A DNA stretch of 64,000 nt, taken from the NCBI GenBank assembly GCA_009760855.2, contig WPIO01000301.1:1-64000 (forward strand), read 5' to 3'. The notes below the pieces were generated by a model that was given only the letters and a program-made list of their open reading frames with translations, did not search any database and had not been told where the DNA came from. Shown piece by piece: positions 37,561 to 48,540 of the stretch. This DNA is from Cristatella mucedo (taxonomy: Eukaryota > Bryozoa > Phylactolaemata > Cristatellidae). The translations under genes and the position numbers were made by a program. How positions within the stretch are numbered: the stretch's first letter is position 1; each line of letters starts with the position of its first letter.

Positions 37561-37885
37561 CCGGGGTACATATATTTCACACCTGGACAATTCCCCTGAC
37601 ATCCCCCCCCCCCCGATTATTGCCCCCCCCCACTGACATTAAAACCCTGAGGTAAGACATTTCCCCCTATATGGTTTATGGCTCAGGGTTTAGGTTTTAG
37701 AGTTTAGTGTTTAGGGTTTTTGGGGTTTAGCGTTTAGGGTTTACAGTTGTTGGGTTAAGAGCTTAGTGTTAAGGGTTTTTAATTTAGGGTTTTTAGGGTT
37801 TCGGCTTTAGCATTTAGGGTTTAGAGTTTAGGGCTTAGGGTTTTAGGTTTAGAGCTTAGGTTTCAGGTTTTAGATTTATGGCGGG
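37561..37885. repeat. C-rich block plus degenerate TTTAGGG-like tract
   Basis: Runs of C with GACATTTCCCCC-like units (37575-37672) are followed by about 200 bp of irregular TTTAGGGTTTAG variants. This is the mirror orientation of the composite at 60-420 and includes the shared junction TATGGTTTATGG (ACCATAAAC at 328-336). I infer a dispersed composite repeat. Confidence 0.7.
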
Positions 37886-38205
37886 CTGACCCACCGCCGC
37901 ATAAATCCATCCTGCCTCGTATTCCGTGCTTTAGTTAGTGTGAATTAGGGCATAACTAGATCTTTTAAGGTCGAGTCATATTCAGTAGACCTTTGAGGCT
38001 TAGCACTCATTTGCATTACTGCACAGCACGCCATGGCGCACGCCCGCTTTGACGGGTACGAACAAGTGCCTGGCAGAGTCGAGCGGGACTTAACCTCGGC
38101 AGGACCAAACTGTATAGATTGCCGCTGCAGCAGCAACCGCAACCGCCGCCTTCACTCGCTCCATTGGAAACCATCATTGTAATCCGTAAATTCCTCTAAT
38201 TATAT
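37886..38205. other. GC-richer unassigned stretch
   Basis: It contains GCAGCAACCGCAACCGCCGC and several CpGs. The 65-codon minus frame (37945-38142) has no motif. It lies between the telomere-like tract and a LINE A. Confidence 0.35.
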
Positions 38206-39170
38206 TGAGTTGATTCTAAAGCTAAAAGATGATTAAACTAACGTACTAGTTACTGGAAAACCCAGTGCGATTCAGTAATTGAAAAGGCTGAAGCTCAAAA
38301 TCGGCTCTGCAAGCATATCTCGTGTTGAATTGGCTCGAAATCCAAATAATCCGAAGTGACCTCTTGCTGTGCGACCACATCAACTCCACAGTCAAGTCTG
38401 CCTACTTTCAGCTACATAACATTGCTAAAATTTGGGCTTGTTAAGATAAGGATACTACGTCTAAGCTAGTCCATGCATTGTGACATCAAATTTGTGACGT
38501 GACATCTGTAGCTGACTGCTTGCCGGCCTACTGGCATGTGCAATCAGGTGATTACAGCTGTTGCAAAACTATGCAGCTGGGCTTGTCTGTAGTGAGCGAC
38601 TCAGTTGCCACATCACACTACGTCTCGACGACACGCACTGGCTACCAGTCAAGCAACGGATGGACTCCAAGGTTTTGTCACTCACTTTTAGGTCGAATCA
38701 TTCTGTGGCTCCAGCCCTATCTCACAGATCTACTCCCCCATCAGACCAAAAATCGGATCACCTGCTTTCGGAATCCGACAGTCTGCCAATACCTCGTACA
38801 AACCTCAAATGCTTTGGGGACCTGTGCATTTAGTTCGTATGCTCCCAAAGCCTAGAACTCCCTCCCGACTTGCGGCAGAACATCTCCTGACTTGACCACA
38901 TTTTAAAAGAACCTAAAAACACACCTATATAGGAACAACATTGATTGGGTCCCTGGGATTCGTCCTTCACGTGCTTATGGGTGCTGCCACTAACTAAATT
39001 TGCATGCTGAACCTGTGCAAGTCACACCTAATCATGTTGTTGATGTTGTTTATCAAGCATGATATTACTCACGATTCAATCGCATTTTATTTTGCAGCAT
39101 ATATAAAGCACCTATAAAGAGATTGGATTCTCTGAAGACGCTTTGTTAATTGCATTGTTATTATTATTGA
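38206..39170 (+). mobile_element. LINE A copy, 3' half, broken
   Basis: Starts around the KLNDDKTNLLV region (CTAAAAGATGATTAAACTAA), continues through the RT C-terminus in two alternating frames (38499-38855 and 38561-38833), and ends with the 3' UTR and TTATTATTATTG tail. Residues such as LPVKQRMDSKVLSLTFRS are recognisable. Confidence 0.8.
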
Positions 39171-39254
39171 TTTTATTTTAATAGAACATGAAATTAATTT
39201 AGCCATGTATATATGTATATATTCATCTGTATTCTTTGTTATAAATACATCAAC

Positions 39255-39372
39255 ATCGGGGGGGGGAAATGTCCTACCCAGGGGAAATATCGGGGGGGGG
39301 AATGTCCTAGGGTTCATGGGGGAAGTCCGGGGGGGGGGCTTGTCCATAGGGGAAATGTCCTACAACCCATGG
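39255..39372. repeat. G-rich GGGGGAAATGTCC-like block
   Basis: Six or more variants of GGGGGAAATGTCCTA separated by G runs. Frames reading GGGKCP-like peptides through it come from the repeat. There is no adjacent TTTAGGG tract in this case. Confidence 0.75.
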
Positions 39373-39554
39373 ACCAGATGAATGAGGGAATATATAAATG
39401 CGTCTTTGATTTTTTATCAGGTCATGTCGAGAGATTTAGCTTCAGAAGATTTTGTCAACAGTGAATACCTTATTGTAGAAGCAATACCGGCAAGCGGAGT
39501 CCGACTGCTGTAAAAAATTTGGAAAATGATTGGACTAATAAAAAATGAAGTAGT

Positions 39555-39700
39555 CCTGCCTAAATAAGCCCAAATTTTGACATGTTTCGAAGCTGAATGT
39601 AGACAGGCGTAAGTGAAGCTGATTTAGTCGTCCAATGAAAGGTCACTTGTAAGTATGATACCTAAATTCTGGGAGATTTGAGAGAAGATATGGTGGCATA
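39555..39700 (-). mobile_element. LINE A internal fragment
   Basis: CATGTTTCGAAGCTGAATGT, GATTTAGTCGTCCAATGAAA and GATACCTAAATTCTGGG match, in reverse, the segment encoding the NLGVIFQSDLSLDDHISS region. Neither end of the element is present. Confidence 0.55.
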
Positions 39701-40390
39701 GAATTGCTACAGCAAGCCTTCTCCTTTTGATCCTCTACTGTTGAAATTTAGTTTTGTGTGTAGGTAAATAATTGGCCAAGCCAGAAGTGGGGTCATTTTA
39801 TTTGACCCAGTTGAGGTTCCTACTACCTGTACCTAACTCCGTTCCAATACCTTCCAGGGAAGAAGTAATTGTGCATTCATCCTACTTTACCGGCATAACT
39901 TTGAAATGGTGTCAAATAAGCAAGGGTTTTCGCGAATTTTTCTATAATTCATTTGTTAAAATTCCACCTACTAGAGCCTATTTGGGATCTTACCACTAGG
40001 AATGATCGTTAAGGCCTGACCCCATAAAAGGTAGCTTTAATGGATGCACTGCATCGTTACAGCTGTCGCTGCTTACGTATTCAATTCTGATGCAAACAAT
40101 CTTTTGACTGACTCTACAGGATTATGTTGCTTTATTCTAGGAACATGCAAGCAATTTACTAAGCACACATCTACTTTGTGTTGCTGATAACGGGAGAAAT
40201 TAGTAAGACTACAAAACACGTTATACCTTTAATGCATGCCTCAAAATCAATTTGGGAAGCAAAGCTTGACTACTAAGCAATCCAAAGTAAGGGAATATTC
40301 CATTTACCAGCTGAATAACCTAAAATCACATGTAACGAATAATCACGAGCTTGCCAATTTGTTTCAGCAGTCGTCCACTTAGAGGAAGTC
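39701..40390. other. Anonymous sequence
   Basis: The plus frame 39772-39999 (75 codons) has normal-looking composition but no motif that I know. No splice or promoter signals stand out. Confidence 0.3.
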
Positions 40391-40392
40391 GG

Positions 40393-40515
40393 GGTTGGGG
40401 GCTAACGAATGCATGCCGAAAGCCATCTAAGCTGTGAGCTTGGTAAACCAAACTGTCCTTTCATACATAACACCCACATAGTCTCTGGGCTTTCTGATGA
40501 AACAAACGGAGATAC
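40393..40515 (+). mobile_element. LINE B 3'-end fragment
   Basis: GAATGCATGCCGAAAGCC, AACACCCACATAGTCTCTGG and AAACAAACGGAGATACACC match the LINE B 3' end. No coding sequence remains. Confidence 0.65.
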
Positions 40516-40723
40516 ACCGAATCTTGATTGTTATGCTATCACAGCTATCACTACGGTAAAAGTTAGAACAGCTGCATCGCAGGAATGGAGCTTGAGCCGA
40601 CACACAGGTCTCTGCTCGAGGTGAACTGCAGTCCTATTGAAAAAGCTGTCAGCTGCTCATCCTGACCACTCTAAAATGACAGGCTATGATCAGGATCGGG
40701 CTGCTCTCAGCCGATAGTCACAT

Positions 40724-40852
40724 GCCTACCAAGCTCGGCTACTAAACCCTTACAGGTTAGGTCGTGATCCGACGAATTGGCCTATCCTTTATTCTTTCCA
40801 TAAGACAATCAATTACTAACCTGTAAGGGTTTAGTAGCCGAGCTTGGTAGGC
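40724..40852. repeat. Perfect 37-bp inverted repeat with 55-bp loop
   Basis: The arm at 40724-40760 (starting GCCTACCAAGCTCGGCTACT) is exactly reverse-complemented at 40816-40852 (ending GAGCTTGGTAGGC). The loop is 40761-40815. The two arms show no divergence, unlike most local repeats. It could be a small fold-back element or a recent templated inversion. Confidence 0.95.
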
Positions 40853-40859
40853 AAGAAGC

Positions 40860-42650
40860 GTGAGTGACTTAAGTAGGCAAACTATTTCTTTTCCTCTCTG
40901 GTTGTTTCAATCCATCCAGCTCATTGAAATTACCAAATATGGAGCATTATTATGATCTATAGCTTTGATCTATATCTTTCCACTTAACTTTATCACTCGC
41001 CCGTCGGTATTCAATCATGAGGTAAGGTGCTAGGTCTTCACAATCCAAATCGCTTGATTTCGCTGGGTATCTTCTGCCAGGGGTGGCAATAGCTCTAAGG
41101 ATTTGTTTCTGCTGCCATGTATATATTGTTTTTTTTTTATATTTTACAAAAGAAATGTTGCCGCCTTAGAATTTGTCATGACACAGTGCAGTTGTGTGAG
41201 AAGATTTTGTTAGGTGTGTGACGATTTAAATGATTAGTGCTACGGACATGAGCCAATAGAGACAATGACTCAGCCGATGCACGAAGTACATTGGTAAATG
41301 CGTCAGAAAGTTATCAAAATGAATTCTGGTTCAGTTTTTCTATACATAATTGAAATGATATTGAAGAAATCTGAGATAAATAAAACCTTTTTATCTGGTG
41401 AGAAATATACTACTACCACCATCGATAGCTTGTAGTTGGGTTAAATAAAGCCACTTCATTCAAAAGACTGCTTTGATGATACTGCAAGTAGCTTGAGGTC
41501 AATATTCGATCGTGAGATAAATGCGATACCACCTTTGGTTTTCCTTGATCCATATATGTGAAGGAAAGATACTCCAATCGCGTTCGATACTTTTAAGTAT
41601 CGGCTGTTTACCCATTTAGGCAAAGTTTCAGTCAAGGTAAACTATTCTTTATGAATGTAGCATAAGTGTAAGATAAATTGGTAGCTTCATATATCCATTC
41701 GGTCGGATTTTCTTTCGATTACAAGCTTGAACAATCTTCTAAAACTTGAATGCTTCTTTAAGCCGACTGAAATTGGCCAATATGCACGAGTATTCAGGGA
41801 ATGGCTCGAAGGCGCCCTCTGGAACCGGAGTTATTTCACCGTTGACATGTTTAAAAAACTATTTTAGCCCACAGGACATTTATCTGAAACAATCCTGTGA
41901 TCCTTTTCAACTAGGTACATCCTTCGTCTAATTTTTCCCTTTCAGCATGAATATAACAGCTGTTTACGGAGCTCCTCAAATTTAATAACGGAAAGACTGT
42001 CGAAAGTGTCGAGAAAATATGGCTATCCCCTTAAGTTTAATGCCATAATCCTCAAAATTATTAAATACAGCAACATGTGCTCTGTATTGTTCCGCAATAT
42101 ACGTGTATTTTTGCAAGGTGATTTGTAACTTTTACCAACAAATATTTTCTACTGTTAAGGCGTGTGACTTTCACATTCCAAATGCGACTAAAATTACAGT
42201 TTACTCACTAAAAATTGTTAATGCTAAACACTATCAAATTTATTTGAATACATGCTAGAACCAGCAGCTCGAGCTGTTTAAAAAGTAACAGCTAACACCT
42301 CATCATAGTTTCGTCTGAGCTTACTTGATTACCAGCTACCATCAAACTGATTTTATTTATTTCTCTTTAGGTAACATGTCGCTTTACTCTTTACTATTAG
42401 CCCATCTTTCCAGGCTTCATTCTCTTTATTACGCTCGTCTAAATTTTAGCTATCCTCATTATCTACTTTGCCACCATTAAATTTAAAAAAATTATTGATA
42501 GAGACTTCAGCTTGTGCGGTATTACAACCTGGCAATAGATCTCACATAGATGGGAAAAATACCAACTACTACTTTTAGAATTTGAGTTTTAGCTACAAAT
42601 ACTGAACTACCACTCCTCGTCTAATTTCCTTCATAAATTCGTTTCTGTAT
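40860..42650. other. Mostly anonymous AT-rich sequence
   Basis: Apart from the endonuclease-like fragment listed separately, I see nothing recognisable. Confidence 0.35.
41400..41620 (-). pseudogene. LINE endonuclease-domain fragment (other family)
   Basis: In minus-strand frame, residues such as FLHIYGSRKTKGGIAFISRS, then NIDLKLLAVSSKQSFE, resemble the GGGVAxxxR...SFE segment of AP-endonuclease domains in CR1/L2-type LINEs. There is no catalytic motif on either side in frame. The family is uncertain and could be the 5' part of LINE B. It is a decayed fragment. Confidence 0.4.
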
Positions 42651-42654
42651 GACA

Positions 42655-43120
42655 TATAATGCATCTCCGTTGGTAACTGCTCAAAGCCATACAGACTATG
42701 TGAGTGTTACTTTGGGCAGTTTTTTATAGCCCTCTAACAGCCTAAGCGGCTTTCGGTACCCAATCGGGAGCCTAAAGACTTCATCTCACACAACAAAGAG
42801 AAAGTGGGAAGCTACGCAGAGTCAGGAGAGCAGTTGATGTAGTGAGTAGCGTGGAATTAGCAGCCCAGGATCAATGACAAGGATGAGCCATAGTCAAGAG
42901 TAGGAGCGTAGCTGTCGTCCATTAAAAGTTGTGGATGCGAGTTCCACAGTCTAGGATATGCAGAGCTAAAGATCCTGTCGCCAAAGGTCTTTAAGCGGAT
43001 GAATAGAATGGCTAGCTTACTATCCATGCTAGACCTGAGGGCACGAATAGGCTGAAACTGGTGCAGCAGTTCAACTAGTTACGAAGGAACGAAGCCGAGG
43101 CAGGGTTTGTGAGTCAGTGA
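42655..43120 (-). mobile_element. LINE B copy, 3' end
   Basis: The reverse strand matches the LINE B C-terminus and 3' end: GCATCTCCGTTGGTAACTGC, CAGCCTAAGCGGCTTTCGGT, AAGATCCTGTCGCCAAAGG and GAGGGCACGAATAGGCTGAA. Coding frames are broken. Confidence 0.75.
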
Positions 43121-43277
43121 ATTAATATTTTATTTCTAGCCTCTTACGATTCTTAGTGAGGTAAATGCTCTATTATCAATAGGCATCACATACCTAATAG
43201 AGGGCATTATTCCCGGGGAAAGCATTTAATGTACTTTTATATGCAAGATGTTTTTTAAGAAGGATATTCTTATATCT

Positions 43278-43345
43278 TTAGCTGTCTATCTATAGCGGCT
43301 TGACAAGCTGTCTAACTGGCTTTAGCTGTCCATCTATAGCGGCCA
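43278..43345. repeat. Short tandem duplication
   Basis: TTTAGCTGTC(T/C)ATCTATAGCGGC occurs twice, about 43 bp apart. No function proposed. Confidence 0.8.
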
Positions 43346-43436
43346 GAGCAGAGAAAGAAAGCAAGTCGACAGCTGTATCAAGGAGTTTCATTCCACAGAC
43401 GTAATCGTTCTCGTCTGCAACACTGACTGGCAAGAG

Positions 43437-43495
43437 AGCCTCTAGAGAGAGATTGAGTTGTCTGAGGGTGCTGTATCAAGTGCATTATGATTAAT
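43437..43495 (+). mobile_element. LINE A tail scrap
   Basis: CTAGAGAGAGATTGAGTTGT, GAGGGTGCTGTATCAAGTGC and ATTATGATTAATT form the last ~55 bp of LINE A. Its 5' end is truncated. Confidence 0.75.
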
Positions 43496-43785
43496 TTTTT
43501 GTATTTAAATTTAGTCATGAGACCACACACAAGTACCCAGGAATGTGCATTCACCTTCAGAATTTCCATTTAGATTAAAATAGCTTTACATAAGCTCCTC
43601 TGATCACTTGCATCTCTGATGCCCGACAATTTCAAACTAGCAACTAGTCTACTAGCCTGATTGCAGGGATATGAATTTGTAATCAAGCTTGCTTGCTACA
43701 TTTCTTGTTCGTTACCTTCGTTGGTAAATTGAGCTTCGTCTCCGATCCATGTATTAATGATACCACCAATTTGGGTTGTTGCTAC

Positions 43786-43890
43786 AATAATAATGACAAT
43801 ACTAATACCACACTTAATGAACCATCAGTTAACTCAAATAATTTCTAGGTGTTTTACATTTGCTGCAAAGGAAACATGATCTCATGGTTA
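43786..43890 (-). mobile_element. LINE A tail scrap
   Basis: A reverse LINE A tail (AATAATAATGACAATAC, TTCTAGGTGTTTTACATTTG and CTGCAAAGGAAACATGATC). Confidence 0.65.
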
Positions 43891-43894
43891 TTTC

Positions 43895-44007
43895 TATACA
43901 TTTATTATATATATGCATATATATACAGAGATATATATATTACTATAAATATAAAAATATAGCAACATTATATTTATATATTATAGTATGTATATGTACT
44001 ATAATAT

Positions 44008-44047
<40 letters not shown>

Positions 44048-44060
44048 ATGATACATATAG
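43895..44060. repeat. TA-rich microsatellite
   Basis: (TA)n at about 44007-44045 plus flanking TATAT-rich sequence. Confidence 0.9.
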
Positions 44061-45560
44061 TTTATTTTGCTTGTGTTCGTATACAGTGTTTCTTATTGAC
44101 AATTATATGACTTTAAGAAGTTGTAAGCCAAGCCCAGTTAAAACCTTTACCGTTCATGGAGTGGCCATTGCTGGTAATTTATTACTTTATTACTTTATTT
44201 GATATTCATACTATTTTTACTTGCCCGTGCAAATCTAAATGCTAAAAGTTTCCTGATGAATTCCACAGGGCACTGGCCTAGCCCAGAAGGTTGCTATAAG
44301 CTTTAGATTCAACGACTGCTGGTAAAAGCATGCCTGCTGTAAGATCGCTCTTGTATTAAGTCTGCTTGAAATATGTATTTGTTTGGGCGCCATGGCTTTG
44401 GAAAGGTTCAAAAATATGATGATCGACTAAATTTAGCTGAACCTAAGTCAATTTGGCTACAGAGCCGTGCTCAACCAGAACCATATGAGAGCATTCCCTC
44501 ATGCTGCCCTGTGCGATTCCATTGCAGCCCTGCAGTTAATCACTCTTAGTTTTATAGCTAATCACTCCTTATGTCAGCATTGCTTCAGGTGCAAAACCAT
44601 CTATTAGGAATGTAGGCTTGAGTAGGTTAATTTGACATTTTGCTAGATATTTTGGTAGATGTTGATAGTAGTGATCAAAGAGTCCTTCTTGCTCGCCTAT
44701 TCTGGCACGGCTGGTACTAGCCGGTTAGGGTTCAGATTCCACCTCAGGAGAAAACTCCACCCACTACTTATGTAAATAATATAATTCCTGAAGGTATAAC
44801 AGGGAGAAGCTGTTCTTTGGACAGCCGATTTGTCTCAAGGTTCACCATATAGGACACTTGTCTAGCTAGGGCAGCCTATTCGCGTGACGTCAGCATAAAG
44901 AATTTCTTTGCTTGCAGGATTAGCACTGTTTTGCCTGCCAGATATTTGGCCCTCTACCCGCGAACATGCTACATCAATTTCGTCCGTCCGATGGCCGAGC
45001 TAAGCATAGGCATAACGCTATATTTATGCAGCATTTTCACTTTCTGCCTACCGACCAGCCTGCTTTGACGCCATCTAATATTTCTTAATTCATGCCTCGG
45101 GCTTCAGAGTGACCTAGCCGTCGGTTTCTACTCCACCAGTGCCCACTCACTTCTAAAACTACTTCGCTACATACCTCACTCTAAGAATGCCTGTGCACGT
45201 GCTTAAGCTTTCCCCTTCTCTTCATATATAACTGCCTGTCTCACCTGAAAACCCTCTCAAGCTGGGCATAGGTGAGGTAATCTGTTTTTGTAAAAGAGCT
45301 GCCGAGCCCAAGTTCAACAGATTAAAGACGTCAGTATTAAAGTCGTAAACATCAGTACTCCATGTGCGTCCTTACACAGTGCACTGCTTTTGTCTACTTA
45401 AAAAGCACCCCATAGCCACCTCCGTGGCCGGAGTCGCCAGCTCAGACGCCGCTCGTTGGGCGGGAATAGTGAGCTGAGTACCCGCTCCTTTGGTATTCCT
45501 AGCATTGTCTCGAGCCGCTCAGCACGCTCCCCCACATGCCTCACTGTAAATCTCTCTAAC

Positions 45561-46130
45561 TTAGTGGTCATCAGGCCTGTTGTAACTCCATCGGCCAGAC
45601 TTAACGCTTGCCTTTGGAATTCTCCCTCAATGTGCAATAAACCTCTGGTAATAAGCCAGGTCATTTCTGAAAATGGTATCGAACTGCTCGCCCTAACTGA
45701 AACCTATTGTGTGCTCGTAATTCAACTTCAAGCCATTTGCAGTACCCTCGAAGCAGTCTTTTGAATCAATTGTCTTGGTCACACCCGAAAACAAGCTACT
45801 GATAGTGGCAGTAGTCTATCGCCCACCAGGTACCAAATCCTCCGTCATCTCAGATTTCTCCGATCTCATTTTGATTATGTGAGCAAGAAATCGATCCTTC
45901 TTCATTATGGGTGATTTTAAGGTTCACTTTGATAACTTAACTGACGCTTTCAGCACGGAATTTCGAGCATTGACTGACTCATTGTCTCTTGTGGCTCATG
46001 TGCATGGCCGTACCCACATCAAGGGTCACACACTCGACCTGATTTTCTCATATAGCTGCACTTTGTCATCACCAATTATTACCAAATCCTGCTTATCTGA
46101 CCGCATGCAGATCTCAATCAATCTACAGTG
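45561..46130 (+). pseudogene. LINE A AP-type endonuclease domain, broken
   Basis: EN would nick target DNA to start target-primed reverse transcription. Seen in order: NGIELLALTETY (the E of the TETW-type motif, 45672-45707), LLIVAVVYRPPG (45796-45831), MGDFKVHFDN (45907, equivalent to GDFN), HTLDLIFS (about 46027) and SDRMQIS where the family has a catalytic SDH. The pieces lie in different frames, with a stop after DFSDLILIM. The missing histidine and broken frame mean no function. Confidence 0.75.
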
Positions 46131-46599
46131 TGTGCCCACATCCTCCTCTAAAATAACCTGTGAATCGCGAAACCTCAAGACCCTTGACATTGATGCTGTC
46201 CGTGCGAGAATATCTGCTTCGACTCTGCTGCTCAGTCCTTCCTCCGACCTGACATCATTGGTAGATAGCTACAACAAGACACTAGCTGACACTCTCGACG
46301 AGTTTGCACCTCTGACAAAGCGCTGTGTGCGCCCCCGCCCAGACGGTCTATGCTTTATCACAGACATTAAACTAGCCAGGTCTACTAAACGAAAGCTTGA
46401 AAAAGCACACACAAGAACCGGACTAACTGTCCTTCGAAAGGCTTATGAAGACTACTGTAAGTCGTACCAATCGATCCTAGCAAAGGCCAAGTCTAGCTTC
46501 TATAGAAACATTGTTGAATCACAGATGCACAATCCAAAAATGCTGATGTCGACAATAAACCATCTCCTCAACCGTTCCCAGATTAGCTCCTAACCTGAT

Positions 46600-48134
46600 G
46601 ATCCTTGTGATGATCTAGCCGATCGCTCCTCTCGATTCGTTGTGCAGAAGATAGGCAAGATCAGGGAATCCATCGCTGCGATGACAACCTCCCCTCTAGA
46701 ATGCTGTTCCTCGGTTCCTGGCTGCACCTCAATGTCTGCATTTAAACAGGTCACTAGTGATCTAGTCCTAAAGTTCGTATGGCAATCAAAGAAGACAACA
46801 AGTCCAACTGGACCCTATTCCCACTGTCCTGCTCCTACGTTGCATTGATCTGCTGCTGCCATGCATTACTAACATCATTAATATGTCATTAGCCTCAGGT
46901 CATGTCCCAGCACTTTTCAAAAAAGCTGTAGTCAGGCCTCTCCTCAAGAAAGCAACACTCGACCAAGAGAACTTGAGCAACTACCGCCCAGTCTCCCTTC
47001 TACCATTTCTATCAAAGACACTGGAACGGGTCATGGCAGACCAGCTAAACTGATATATCGAAACCTCACACCTTGCTAGTAAATTCCAGTCCGGCTTTAG
47101 AGCTAATCACTCCACAGAGTCGGCATCGCTTTAGGGGTATACCATTACCTACTTAGGAATGCAGACATGGGTAGAGTGTCTCTGCTTGTTTTGCTCGATC
47201 TTTCGGCAGCTTTTGACACAATCAATCACAAAGTTCTTCTGGAGCGCCTCTCAGAGCAGTATCAGTATTGCCCAGGCTAGAGCCTGGGCAATACTGATAC
47301 TGCTCTGCAGTGGTTCGGCTCCTATCTCAGTGGTAGACTCCAAAGTATTGACGTGAATGTCAAAGATTATCCGAGGTACCTCTGAAATATGGAGTACCTC
47401 AGGGCTCCGTGCTAGGTCCGGTTCTTTTCACGGTTTATACTCTCCCTCTTGCTGATGTAATTGCCAAGCACAATCTAGGCTTTCACTTCTATGCGGATGA
47501 CACTCAGTTGTACCTTTGCTTTGATCCCTCCCAGCCTTCGAGCACCTCAAATTCTCTAAACTCACTTGCTGCATGCATTGATGACATCCGCACAAGGATG
47601 GCAGCCAATTTTTGCAAAACTAAACGATAACAAAACTAACAGTGTGATTCAGAAATGGGAAAGACTGACGCTCAAACTTGGCTCTGCCAGCATATCTCCT
47701 GTCAAAACGACCTCTCGTTAGACGACCATATCAGCTCCACAGTCAAATCTGCCTATTTTCAGCTTCATAATATTGCTAAAATTCGGGCTTGCTTAGATAA
47801 GGATACCCCATCTAAGTTGGTCCATGCATTCGTGACATCTCGTCTCGACTTCTGCAACTCACTGCTTACTGGCCTACCAGCATGTGCGATCAGGCGATTG
47901 AAGCTGGTGCAAAACTCTGCAGCTAGGCTTGTCTGTCGTGAGCATCGCAGTTGCCACGTTACTGCACTTCTCGCCGACCTGCACTGGTTACCAGTCAAGC
48001 AACGGATTGACTTACAGGTTTTGACGCTCACTTTTAGGTCCTTTCATTCTATGGCTACAGCCTATCTCTCCAACATACTCCCCCATCAGGCCAAGCATCG
48101 TACCACCCGCTTTTCAAAATCCAACAGTCTATAA
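46600..48134 (+). pseudogene. LINE A reverse transcriptase, broken
   Basis: The RT would copy element RNA into DNA. Seen in order: NLSNYRPVSLLPFLSKTLER (46972), ASKFQSGFRANHSTES, LLVLLDLSAAFDTINHKV (47180), GPVLFTVYTLPLADVI (47415), the catalytic YADD (47490-47501) and the C-terminal CNSLLTGLPACAIRR and LPVKQRIDLQVLTLTFRS regions. A stop follows MADQLN, frameshifts occur near 47130 and 47610, and a segment between the KLND and SDLSLDD regions is lost. The order and motifs fit CR1/L2-type RTs. Confidence 0.8.
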
Positions 48135-48540
48135 ATACCTCGTACAAACCTCAAATCCTTTGGAGACCGTGCATTGAGTTCGTATGATCCCAGAGCCTGG
48201 AACGCCCTCCCGACCTGCGTCAGAACATTCCCTGACCAGACCACATTTAAAAGGAACCTTAAAACACACCTATTTATGACAGCATTTAGTGGGTCCCTGT
48301 GATTCGTCCTTGATGTGCTTATGGGTGCTGACACTGTGCATGCTGCTACTAACCACATTTGTATGCTGACCCTGTGCATGTCACTCCTAACCATAGTATT
48401 CATTTTTGTTTGTTTTTCAAGCATGATTTTACTTACCATTTAATTGCATTTCCCTTTGCAGCAAATGTAAAGTGCGTAGAAAGAGATTAAGTTCTCTGAG
48501 GGCGCTTTATCAAGTATATTATCTTTTTTTCTTATTATTG

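Larger units (their letters stand above)
44880..48540 (+). mobile_element. Longest LINE A copy: 5' region, endonuclease, RT, 3' UTR
   Basis: This is the only copy in the window retaining the endonuclease (EN). In order it has a probable 5' UTR (to about 45430), EN fragments (45456-46130), a linker, RT (46600-48130), a 3' UTR and the CTCTGAGGGCGCTTTATCAA tail. The exact 5' end is uncertain, and I place it from the loss of AT-rich background near 44880. No ORF1-like gag frame is recognisable. Multiple stops, frameshifts and a fold-back at 47253-47306 make it inactive. It is the best source here for a family consensus. Confidence 0.8.

Noticed and set aside
39213-39464. Glycine/cysteine-rich plus-strand frame
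   Set aside because: It is a translation of the G-rich repeat block followed by unrelated sequence.
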